DNA of 64,000 bases from Aegilops tauschii subsp. strangulata (lineage: Eukaryota; Streptophyta; Magnoliopsida; Poales; Poaceae): assembly GCF_002575655.3 (NCBI RefSeq), contig NC_053038.3, positions 143,856,885 through 143,920,884 on the forward strand. The letters run 5' to 3'. The position numbers and the translations under genes were made by a program. Shown here piece by piece: positions 21,148-31,310 of the stretch (positions within the stretch are counted from its first letter, which is position 1; each line of letters starts with the position of its first letter). The notes under the pieces were generated by a model, which ran no database searches, was not told where the DNA came from, and saw nothing but the letters and a program-made list of their open reading frames with translations.

Positions 21148-21170
21148 CGACCTTCTCTATGAGAAGGTCG
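21148..21170. repeat. Subterminal palindrome of the CACTA
   Basis: CGACCTTCTC-TAT-GAGAAGGTCG is a perfect 10-base stem with a 3-base loop. Single GAAGGTC words also occur nearby (about 21,190) and near the right end (about 31,021). These are likely transposase-binding repeats. Confidence 0.65.
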
Positions 21171-21579
21171 TAGACGTTTACGACCAAAACAGAAGGTCGT
21201 TGAACCCATGACCTTTTGTTTTGGTCACTGGCTGTCTGCCCAGGCCATGTCGGATCCGACATGGCAATCTGACGTGGCAATGTTGCGACCAATTGAAAAG
21301 GTCAAAAAATTAAAATCGGCCCGGTCCAGTTGGGTGTTTATATGGGCCGAGCCCAATAATTCAGCCAATTTAGTGTTTTTTTCTGTCAATTTTTGTTAGA
21401 TTCATGGGCCAAGCCCAACATCGTAGCCTTTTTATACTCACAATTCAGTCTTTTTATATTCTAGGTCGTGGCTTTTAATATTCAATTTCATATTATTGTC
21501 GCCCTTCTCTACCATGTTTTTTCCATTAAATAAACAGCTCCAGTCCAACTTTGTTTGGGCCATGGCCGATTCAGGCCCA

Positions 21580-23530
21580 GTACTATTTTCTGTCATATTC
21601 AACCCATATCAAGTAGCAGGTACACAATTTCAATATCATCATGTCATTTAAAGCACCATTTACACAGGGAATACAACATTTAATTACACAGGAATACATC
21701 ATCTACACAATTTGCCTTAACTTACTACATCACATTGTTCAACTCGTATTAGCACATCTGGTACTGTCCTACAAGAACATAACATTGGTCAACTCGTACA
21801 AGTAGTACAAACTTCATTGTTCCCTCTGATGTGCTCCAGATGCGACAACTTGCCTTCCTACAAGAACATAACATTACATGAATTGATCAATCAAGGAGGA
21901 AAGGGAAAAAATAGGCTCAAAGCATCATGCACACAAATAATAACACAATACATTGATGTATAATGTAATAAAAAATATGTATAATCAGGGAAATTTCTAG
22001 CCAACATGCGTACATGAATCAGAGAAGAACTAGCAAGAGGTATAATTAGGGGCAAACAACAAGTATCAGTCAAAGCAGTACCAAGTAACTGGCAGCAAGC
22101 TCTCAAACAGGCAATGCTAATGTTTTGGCACAATTGCTAGAAGTACATGTTATTTTGTTAAAGTGAGTAAGACCTATGATATTTTCCTACATGTACTTTC
22201 TGATTTTCTTAGTCATATAGTGATCTGCTCATTTCAGTTATATCTACTCACCCCATTCACATGCAACAAAAGAAGCTGATGTAGAACGCCATCTTAACCA
22301 CATTCGCAGCAACGGAAGCAACATAAACTGGTGTAGAGAAAGAGGCTTCACCAAGGAGGCGCAAGCTCCACCCTTGCATCTGGTGGCACCTGCAGGGAGG
22401 GAGAGAGACTAAGAAGCAAGCAAATAAAAAACTGAAGTTCAGGGCAACCAAGCAAGAAAATAAAACAGCTAGTAAAAAAGCAAACTAGTTACCATCTCAC
22501 AGCAAAAGGTGGATAAATCGGTTGTCATATCGTAGCAAAAGGTGGATATATCAGTTGCCATCTCACAGCAAAAGGAAAATTAGGTATGCAAGGGACAAAA
22601 CAAAAAACGTAATTTAAGAACACAATACAATGGCTCAATGCCTGAAGCTTTTTTGCTTACGATAGGAGATTTTACAAAAAAGAATACAAGGTGCCTCTGA
22701 ATAGGAGCAGAGCAGGTCTAGAGCACTTATGTCAATGCCTCCCATACAATTTATTTAACTCATAGGTTTACATTAATTGAAATAAGCTGGGACAGTTCAA
22801 CAAACAAAAATGTGAAGCAAATAGCATTTTTCAGTTCAGCAACATGTTGTACATACAGTATGAGCAGCACAGGACAGTAAAAACAGTGAGCAAAAGCCAA
22901 ATGAGTTGCTTTAACTCTAACTAGTTGGTAACAAATTGACATAATCTGGGACTGTTCAACAGATCAAAATGTGAAGCTAACATATGAAGCCGGCAACAGA
23001 TCAAAATACAATAGTTGTAGCTACACCTAAACTAGAGCAGTTACGGAATCATCACATATGTAGTTGACAGGAGGAAGAAGCGACAGATCAAGGAAATTGT
23101 CTCACCAGGACCGACAATGAGCAATGGGCGAAGTTGGGGAGGGTCAGTGGCGGGAGTAGCTCACATAAGTGGTCGGGGAAGACAGCCGGCAGCAGGTCCG
23201 TCGCATCATGTGAATCCATCCATTGGTAGAAATCATAATTAAATCATCATCATTGACATGGCAGAATGGGCGTGCAAAGAAATTATTTACAGGATATACA
23301 AAGCAACTACATGTTGATATGATTGGATTGTATGCACGGCGGATTTGTAATACTTAGTGTGAGTGCTGCTAGTCAATAAAGATGGGATTCATAGGAAAAC
23401 AAAAATAATCAATCAGTAGTCACCATACATATGTGCATAATAATTGTACACATATAATCTGAGTTGATTTCTTTCTTAAAAAATATATTATCAACATGGC
23501 TAGAGACTATATAGATGGTCTACTCTAGTA
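21580..23530 (-). other. CACTA interior, gene-like but unrecognised
   Basis: The minus strand shows weak exon-like pieces, for example a frame ending MQGWSLRLLGEASFSTP and about 20 more residues at about 22,257-22,390 after a CTGCAG acceptor. Long AT-rich intron-like or 3'-UTR-like spacers surround them. A repeated phrase AGCAAAAGGTGGATA(A/T)ATC lies near 22,502-22,570. No domain is recognisable. It could be the 3' part of the captured minus-strand transcription unit whose first exon is at 25.99-26.28 kb. Confidence 0.3.
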
Positions 23531-23534
23531 TGTA

Positions 23535-24599
23535 CACTACTACAAAAAACAGCTATAGCCAATATGGACACTAATGGCACACTGTGCATGTGGTGCGCCA
23601 TTACTAAATAGTAATGGCGCACCATGTGTTGGTGCGCCATTAGTGTGTAAATTCTAATGGCGCACCACATGCACGGTGCGCCATTAGTAATTGTTTTTTT
23701 CAAAACTAGTAATGGCGCACCACTCCCACAGTGCGTCATTAGTAATTATGTTTCAAAAAAAAATTCAAATTTTTTTATTTTATTTTTTAAACTACTAATG
23801 GCGCACTGTGGTCCTCTCCTCCATACCTCTTCATTCTTCTCCTCCACTCCACCTCTCCTCCACTCCATCTCCTCCTCTCCTCCACTCCATCTCCCCTTCT
23901 CTCCTCCACCATACTACCCTCCTCCTCTCTGGTGACCTCCTCTCCGGCGACCTCCACCTCCTCCTCCTCCTCTCGGGCGACCTCCTCCTCCCTCCTCTCC
24001 TCCCCTCACGGTTTCTCCTCCCTCCTCTCCGGTGAGCTCCTCCTCCCTCCTCTCCGGTGAGCTCCTCCTCCCTCCTCTCCGGTGAGTTCCTCCTCCCTCC
24101 TCTCCTCCCCTCCCCTCATAGTTTCTCCTTCCTCCTCTCCGATGCTCTGGTGAACTCCTCTCCAACGACCTCCTCCTCCTCTCCGGCGATGTAGGCGAGC
24201 GCCTCTCCGGTGACCTCGGCCCTCCTCTCCGGCAAAGCAAAATAACGTACAAGATCCAAAAATGAGAACAAAATTTGAAAAAAAACGAGCAAAATATGGG
24301 CAAAAAATTCGTGATCCAGATCCAAATTCAAAATTCAAAAATAGCAATGGCGCACGGTGGGGGTTAGACTGTGCGCGACTACTATTTTCCCGCCTTCAAA
24401 ATTCAGAAATACTAATGGCGCACCGTGGCCTATACTAATGGCGCACCAGTGGTGCGCCATTAGTATACCAGATACTAATGGCGCACCAGTGGTGCGCCAT
24501 TAGTAAAAAATACTAGTGGCGTGGTACTAGTGGCGCACCAGTAGTGCGCCATTAGTAGGCAAAACTAGTGCGCCACTAGTAGGCCTTTTCCTAGTAGTG
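23535..24599. mobile_element. Nested small CACTA (1,065 bp)
   Basis: The left end is CACTACTACAAAAAACAGCT and the right end is GGCCTTTTCCTAGTAGTG, with GTA on both sides (23,532-23,534 and 24,600-24,602). Subterminal repeats of the form ACTAATGGCGCACC and GGTGCGCCATTAGT fill both ends. The middle is a CT-rich run (about 23,815-24,235) followed by AT-rich DNA, with no transposase. It is the same family as the element at 47,951-48,704, in the opposite orientation. Confidence 0.9.
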
Positions 24600-25920
24600 G
24601 TAGGTACATGTGCATCCATCTTTTGCATGCCGGCAATCGGACTGAGAAAGCTAGACACAAAAATACTAGCAAGTATATATACTGAGAAAGCTAGACACAA
24701 ACATAACCGCCTAGCTTTGGTAAGGTACATGGCTTTGTTTCACTCATTGCAGGAAAGTGGGCTGCTCTTGCAAAATCATGAGGCAGCAAACAGTTGCAGC
24801 AGTTGGCATGAGATGCTAACTCGACGGCAATGCAACAGCGATGGGATAAGCAACAACCCGTTCATACAGTGGTACGACACAGATGGCATCAAGCAGCACA
24901 GCGAGAGGGGGGGTAGGGGAAGTACCGGCGGCCGGGGGCGGCCGGGGGCAGAGCTCGAGGTCGAGGAGCGTGCGCGGACGGGGGCGGAGCTCGAGGTCGA
25001 GGAGCATGGCCACCGTCATCTGCGCCAGCTCGCCCCTGCGCCAGCTCGAGGTCGAGGTCAAGGAGCGCGAAGTGCTTCGGGAAGAGTGCCTCCACCTAGT
25101 CCGACAGCTGAAGAACCTGCTCAAAATTCCATTGCATATACACACATCAATTCATTCTGTTTGTGTGTCTTGTAGGTCTGAAACTCTTGAAAGAATTTGT
25201 AAGACGACAATACCTTGTCCGACATGTTGAACGACGACCTCTTCACCTTTTGCGAGAAAAGGTCTATTGCTCGCTGCTGCTCCGACACCTGAGAGAGCAT
25301 TTACGTGTCAGTTGCGGGCAACAAATTACACATTTGATGGGGCAATATAAGCATAAGAATAAAGGAGAAACCAAATATGCACATGGGTAAAACAGATCAG
25401 AACTTACATCATCCAACAACAAACTGTAGCGGTAACAACCAGAGTCAAATGGAATCTGCATAACAATAGGTGAAGAACATTAGTTAATAGGTTATACAAA
25501 AATTAATGGATGCATATAAACGAGTGCAAAAGTAGAGGCATCCGAGAATGTGACAGAGTCAGAGGTTCTCCAGGCACACACAAATTCGTCTTTGCTGAAT
25601 AATGAATGTAGAATGAAGAATACATTGACACATAGCACGAACAATGGACAAACGTTGGTATGTTACCTGTCTACTCAGTAGGTGCCAATTTAGATGCACT
25701 GAATCGACACCAACTTGGGCGAACTGGTGGTATGTGCAGAAACAGCGGAACATTGCAAAAGCTCCTCTTTTCCAAAATTGTGTGGTGAGGAACCGGCCTA
25801 TGCCCCCAATTCGTCTTGCGGAGGCAACTAGCGGCAATGACTCGAAGCATTTAGCACAGAGCATCGCCCCGACGATCCAGACACTCTCTCTAGACTCTAC
25901 CAAGCCCCCGACCGGACATC
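24600..25920 (-). other. CACTA interior with possible captured exons, not recognised
   Basis: At about 25,668-25,830 the minus strand reads SARRIGGIGRFLTTQFWKRG and on through FRCFCTYHQFAQVGVDSVHL to a possible GTAAC donor. At 24,930-25,110 there is a GC-rich direct repeat of GAGCTCGAGGTCGAGGAGC. No family is recognised. The position downstream (minus-strand sense) of the IQD exon suggests that several gene pieces were joined in one transcription unit. Confidence 0.3.
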
Positions 25921-25987
25921 ACACGACGCTCTATAGAACACCGCCGCCGGAATCGGATTGTCGGTGCAAGGCGAGCGAGCGACCTAC

Positions 25988-26290
25988 CAGGAAGCCGCGG
26001 AAGGTGGTCTGGATGTGGATGGCCGCCCACTCCTGCCTGATGACGCGGAAGTCCTTGGGCGGCGCGCGCACCACAGCCGCGACGACGGAGCTGAGTGCAT
26101 CGGCGGCGGCGGAGGACGTCTCCGAGATCTCCGAGGCGTCCGCCGACGCGGCGGCCTCTGCCCGCCCGATGAGCTCCGACAATGGGGAGAAGCAGCCCCC
26201 TCCCTGCAGCAGCTGCTGGCCGCTCTCCGCCAGCGTGTAGCCCACTGCTCCTGGATTGCGCCCCTCCCAGTCGACCTCGAGGTAGGAGAG
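25988..26290 (-). pseudogene. Captured exon of an IQ67-domain (IQD) gene
   Basis: The minus-strand frame reads SVVAAVVRAPPKDFRVIRQE followed by WAAIHIQTTFRGFL, then a GTAGGT donor at 25,981-25,987. WAAIxIQTxFRGFL is the first IQ motif of plant IQD calmodulin-binding proteins. IQD genes are known for an intron at this point of the IQ67 domain, so the splice position is conserved. The next exon (ARRALRALKG... in the family) was not found, so only one exon end was taken. Upstream, YLEVDWEGRNPGAVGYTLAE and a Ser/Ala-rich part are in the same frame but are not typical IQD N-terminus, perhaps a fusion. It lies inside the 10-kb CACTA, antisense to its plus-strand coordinates. An intact IQD would bind calmodulin at microtubules or in the nucleus; this fragment cannot. 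Confidence 0.75.
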
Positions 26291-26814
26291 AGACGGATCT
26301 TGCAGCTCTGGATCTGCGAGGAGGGGAGGGGGAGGCCTGGTGGTGAGCTATGGTGTGAGGATGCGGTCTGAATCGGGGAGAAGGGGGCGCGGGCGACGGT
26401 GGCGGCGGGAATGGATCTCCTCGCCGCGGCGGGACGGGGAAGGAGGGGGCGGCGACGGGGGCTGTCGTCGTCAATTTGGATCGGGGAGAGGGATTGGGGT
26501 GGGTGGCAGATCTGGAGCGAAAGAATGGAGGCGGAGGAGGGAGGAATGAGAGAAAGAATGGAGGCCGGGGGTGGGTGGAAAATGTTCATGAGGACAGACC
26601 TAGGGTTTCGGCTCAGGTGGGTTTAGGCCGTTGGATCCGGAAGCATCCGACGATGGTTGATGCGTGATCCGTGTCATATGCCCATGGTCCAATCAGAACG
26701 CAGGAAACCATTTGATGACCTTATGACCATATAAATTGGTCATGATCAATTCAAGATAAAAAATTTCATTCCATTTTTCAGTGCTCAAAATGAGTTTTTT
26801 GTGAAAGTCCTATC

Positions 26815-29800
26815 AAATATTTGTTCAAATGATCTCATATTGTGCACAATGGTGCATCTTGGAATTTCAAACAATGTTGCCTACGGGAGTTTTCATTTTC
26901 TTTGCACAGAAAATTCATTTTCCATTTTTCAAGTACCCGAAAAGAGGTTTTTTTGTGAAGGACCTACCATATATTTGTTGCAAAATTGTACCAAATCAAT
27001 TTTCTAAAATACTAGTATTTAATGCACAATTGACCAAATGGTTGGGTGTAAAAAAATGGGATAATTAGATTTATGCCCCTAGTTGTGTCCCACTCGTCTG
27101 TTTTACCCCTAATTCCCAAAAGTCACCGGTTCTGTCCAAATCACTTTGCTCCTCTTATGCTTTTGCCCTTTGACCGTTTGACCGTCAGTTTGAAAACTTC
27201 ATAACTAATTCATACTAAATCAGAAAAATGCAAATAAGATACCAAAATGTTCAGAAAAACATCACCTATATGTCAGTGTCATTTGCATTCACGAAAAAAG
27301 TGTTGGAAAGTGCTCATCCGAGTTTTAGCTCTTATTCTAGCACGATGAATATTAAAATCTAAAAAAGTTGAAAAAATTCAAAAATAATTTGGTGGCAAAG
27401 AAAGACAAATGTATTAAGTGCCTGCCAAGTTTCATCAGGGAATAACATTCGTGGGTGCCGTGGCAAAAAAAACAATCAGCACTCCAAAATAGATTATTTT
27501 TTTGCCATGACTTCCACGAATTTCGTTCCCTAATTAAACTTGGCAAGCACTTAGAACACTTGTCATACTTTGCCACCATATATTTTTTGAACTTTTTTAG
27601 AGTTTACTATTCATGGTGGTATCAAAAGAGCTAAAACTCGGATGTGCACTTTCCAACACTTTTTCATGAATGCAAATGACACTGACATATAGGTGATGTT
27701 TTTCTGAACATTCTGGTATCTTATTTGCATTTTTTTGATTTTGTATGAATTAGTTATGAAGTTTTCAAACTGACGGTAAAACGGTCAAAGGGCAAAAGCA
27801 TAAGAGGATCAAAGTGACTTGGACAGAACTGGTGACTTTTGGGAATTAGGGGTAAAACAGACGAGTGGGACACAATTAGGGGCATAAATCTATTTATCCC
27901 AAAAAAAATTGATCCACCTCTCGTGAAAAAGACAAATTTCCGCCGATTCAGTTGGAAGCGGGTCAAATTTGAACTATAGCTACCTCGTAGTTTGCTCTTT
28001 ATTTTTTCCAAAAATCATTTCTGGACACATAAGTATCTATTTAATCAGAGAAACACCAAAAAAAATCCAAGATTCAACCACTAGCTAGGAACAGTTATTC
28101 CCGCCATTTTGACCGCATTTTGAAACGGGCATAAAAAATTCAAAAAAAAATCAAAAAATTGGAAAACCTTCGCATTGTTTCATTACATGTGGCCAAGTTC
28201 CTAGGAAAAATAACAAACTTTTAATACGGCAATTATTTTAAAATAGTGTTCTCAGAAACGAGCTATCGTGCGTGAAGATTCATGGCTTTCAAGCCAAATG
28301 ATCAATCTTATGCCACATTCATGGCATAGTTTGTTCAAATGATCTCATATTGTGCACAAGGGTACATCTTGGAATTCCAAACAATGTTGCCTAAAAAAGT
28401 TTTCATTTTCTTTGGACAAAAAAGCCATTTTCCATTTTTCCAGTGCCGAAAAGGAGGTTTTTTTGTGAAGGACCTCCCAAATAATTGTTGCAAAATTGGA
28501 CCAAATAAATTTTATAAAATACTAGGCCATATTTAATGCACAATTGACCAAATTATTGGGTGTAAAAAGTTTTGATCCACCTCTCGTGAAAAAGACAAAT
28601 TTTCGCCGATTCACTAGGAAGCGGGTCAAGTTTGAACTGTAGCTGCCTTGTAGTTTGCTCTTTACTTTTTCCAAAAATCATTTCTAGGTACATAAGTATC
28701 TATTTAATAAGAGAAACACCAAAAAATTCCAAGATTCAACCACTAGCTAGGATCGGTCATTCCCGCCGTTTTGACCGCATTTTGAAACGGGCATAAAAAA
28801 TTAAAAAAATTGGGAAACATTCGCATTGTCTCATTATATGTGGACAAGTTCCCAGGAAAAATAATAAACTTGTAATAAGGCAATTATTTTAAAAAAGTGT
28901 TCTCAGCAACGAGCTATCATGTGTGGAGATCAATGGCTTTCAAGCCAAATGATCAATCTTATGGCCACATTCATGGCATAGTTTGTTCAAATGATCTCAT
29001 ATTGTGCACAAGGGTGCATCTTGGAATGGCAAACATTATTGCCTAAGGAAGTTTTCATTTTCTTTGGACGAAAAACCCATTTTCCATTTTTTGAGTGCCC
29101 AAAAGGCGGTTTTTTTGTGAAGGACCTCCCAAATAATTGTTGCAAAATTGGACCAAATCATTTTTATAAAATACTAGACCATATTTAATTCACAATTGAC
29201 CAAATGGTTGGGTGTAAAAAGTTTTGATCCACCTCTTGTGAAAAGGACAAATATCCGCCGATTCAGCTGGAAGTGGGTCAAATTTCAATTGTAGCTGCCT
29301 TCTAGTTTGCTCTTTATTTTTTTCCAAAAATCATTTCTAGGTACATAAGTATCTATTTAATCAGAGAAACACCAAAAAAATTCCAAGATTCAACCACTAG
29401 CTAGGGACGGTCATTCCCGCCGTTTTGACCGCATTTTGAAACGGGCATAAAAAATAAAAACAAAAATTAAAAAATCAGGAAACCTTTGCATTGTGACATT
29501 ATATGTGGCCAAGTTCCCAGAAAAAATAACAAACTTGTAATACGACAATTATTTTAGAAAAGTGTTCTCATAAATGAGCTATCACGTTTGGAGATCAATG
29601 GCTTTCAAGCCAAATGAGCAATCTTATGGCCACATTCATGGCATAGTTTGTTCAAATGATCTCATATTGTGCACAAGGGTGCATATTGGAATGGCAATAA
29701 ATGTTTCCTAAGGAAGTTTTCATTTTCTTTGGACGAAAAAACCATTTTCCATTTTTTGAGTGCCCAAAAGGAGGTTTTTTTGTGAAGGACCTCCCAAATA

Positions 29801-30020
29801 ATTGTTGCAAAATTGGACCAAATCAATTTTATAAAATACTAGGACATATTTAATGCACAATTGACAAAATGGTTGGGTGTAAAAAGTTTTGATCCACCTC
29901 TCGTGAAAAAGACAAATTTCCACCGATTCAGTTGGAAGCGGGTCAAATTTGAACTGCAGCTGCCTCATAGTTTGCTATTTATTTTTTCCAAAAATCATTT
30001 CTAGTTACATAAGTACCTAT
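26815..30020 (+). repeat. About 655-bp tandem array inside the CACTA, 4 copies
   Basis: The landmark TTGTTCAAATGATCTCATAT starts copies near 26,820, 28,331, 28,982 and 29,648. The last three are 651-666 bases apart. The first is longer because a foldback element interrupts it at 27,058-27,900; without it and its duplicated target the spacing is about 660. Each unit contains TTTTTTTGTGAAGGACCT, ATTGACCAAATGGTTGGGTG and CCGATTCAG(C/T)TGGAAG(C/T)GGG. The fourth copy ends near 30,020. Confidence 0.85.
27058..27900. mobile_element. Foldback element (843 bp, Mutator-like target duplication)
   Basis: The ends GGGATAATTAGATTTATGCC and GGCATAAATCTATTTATCCC are inverted repeats. The two arms stay complementary, with only scattered mismatches, almost to the centre near 27,480, about 420 bases per arm. 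Flanking 9-mers are TAAAAAAAT (27,049-27,057) and AAAAAAAAT (27,901-27,909), 8 of 9 identical, which suggests a MULE-type foldback. It has no coding capacity. Transcription through it would give a long hairpin RNA. Confidence 0.8.
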
Positions 30021-31020
30021 TTAATCATAAATACATGGTTTGGTGGCGATACGTCGATGTTTGGGCGGTGGACGAGGGCCCCAACTCTAGAGCGCGTAAA
30101 CTCGCATGCCCGCCGCGTGGTCACCGCGTGACCGTGGCGTTGCCATGTGTTCTGGGTGGCCTATGCATGTCTAGTCGGTTGGGCACTCCCCAGGTAGGTG
30201 CTAGGAAGAAAATTACAACATAAGATTCTCACGAGGAGACCGATCGATGCTCAAACATGAATTAGCAGCCAAGTGTTTGATTAGCGGTACGGGAAATGTA
30301 CATGGCTAATGGGCGTGAGTTTTGGCTGAGGATGATCAGTTACTAAGAAGACCATCTTCACAAATTTTCAGCTCAAAAGGAGGAGCCTAGGTTGTACTTG
30401 CTTTGCAAAGTACCACACTTGGCATAAAGATGAATGTTGTAGCTGGGCTCAAAATAATGAATGGATTGAGCTGTCATTTGGTGTAGGATGGTTATTTGGG
30501 CATAGGAAAGCACTGTAGAAAATGGATACTATTTGGACATGCTAAAGTGGTACTTCCTTCACAAAGTGTTGCTTTGAACAAAACAAGAAATGAATATTGT
30601 TGAATTATTTTTGAACTAGGAAAGGAAGGTTTTTGACATATTTGATGAAGATATGATCCAAACAATTTATGAGAATTTTTTGGGAATTTTTGGAATAACA
30701 GAAATATAGGTTGCTTCACAACCTAGGGCAAAAATTGACACATGGACATGACACATAGGCAAAACTGATGAGATGGCGCCTAGTCATCGCAACCCACCAC
30801 AATTTACAAGGCTATGACCATCTATATTGGTCGTTAACAACTAGAAATAAGGCAGCGGACTAGCGCTGTTTGCTTTATGACCATTTCGTGTAAGGAAATT
30901 ACAACCTTTCTAACCAAAATGGTCGCAATGGTTTAGGGTTTGGAGCCCCCCAAACAGCTTTTGACCAATTGGTCTCAAATGGTCATAGGTCTATGACCAA
31001 CTCTTCCAGGGTCACTGACA
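30020..31020. other. CACTA interior, right part; no gene
   Basis: Mixed DNA with scattered TATGACCA, TGGTC and GGTCATAG phrases that become dense from about 30,810. These are part of the right subterminal repeat zone. I see no coding frame with recognisable content. Confidence 0.5.
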
Positions 31021-31129
31021 GAAGGTCACTAGTTGACATATTTCTTGTAGTGTATGCGCGGGGTCGGGCCCTGCTGACGCAGAACACTAGACCTACCCCT
31101 GCATCACCTTTCCATAAGTTGTTTGCGCG

Positions 31130-31250
31130 TCAAGGGGGACTCCTGAGCATCGCGACTCAGGAGCCTAACTGGCCACGTAGCCCCTCACTCATTGGTCTCG
31201 TCCTGGTGATCTGGACGACCCAACGGCGGCTGAGGTATGCGCGGGTTGGG
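31130..31250 (+). repeat. Repeat unit right of the CACTA insertion (copy 2)
   Basis: This copy matches 20,918-21,020 and carries on through GGTATGCGCGGGTTGGGCTC-TGCTGACG. The same GGTATGCGCGGGGTCGGGCC-TGCTGACG is found right after the CACTA at 31,053. The host spacer therefore had at least two tandem units of about 200 bases before the insertion. Confidence 0.85.
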
Positions 31251-31310
31251 CTCTGCTGACGAAGAACGTAAAGTAAATGGGAAGGAAATCACAAAATCTC
31301 AAAGCAAATA

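Larger units (their letters stand above)
21021..31052 (+). mobile_element. Complete large CACTA transposon (10,032 bp), non-autonomous
   Basis: The left end CACTACAAGAAATATGTCAA is the exact inverted match of the right end TTGACATATTTCTTGTAGTG. The flanking target duplication is TAT (21,018-21,020 and 31,053-31,055). Subterminal repeats around GAAGGTC/GACCTTC are present near both ends, including a perfect hairpin at 21,148-21,170. I found no TNP2-type transposase or TNPD-like gene. The cargo is a captured IQD exon and unknown minus-strand exon-like sequence (about 21.6-26.6 kb), a nested CACTA, a tandem array and a foldback element. It inserted into the spacer of gypsy element A, so it is younger than A. 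Confidence 0.9.

Noticed and set aside
23914..24347. Gly/Arg/Glu-rich minus-strand frames
   Set aside because: Antisense of a CT-rich simple sequence inside a non-coding CACTA.
25984..26589. 201- and 194-codon minus-strand frames beside the IQD exon
   Set aside because: Pro/Ser/Arg-rich shadows; the third frame carries the IQ motif and the splice donor.
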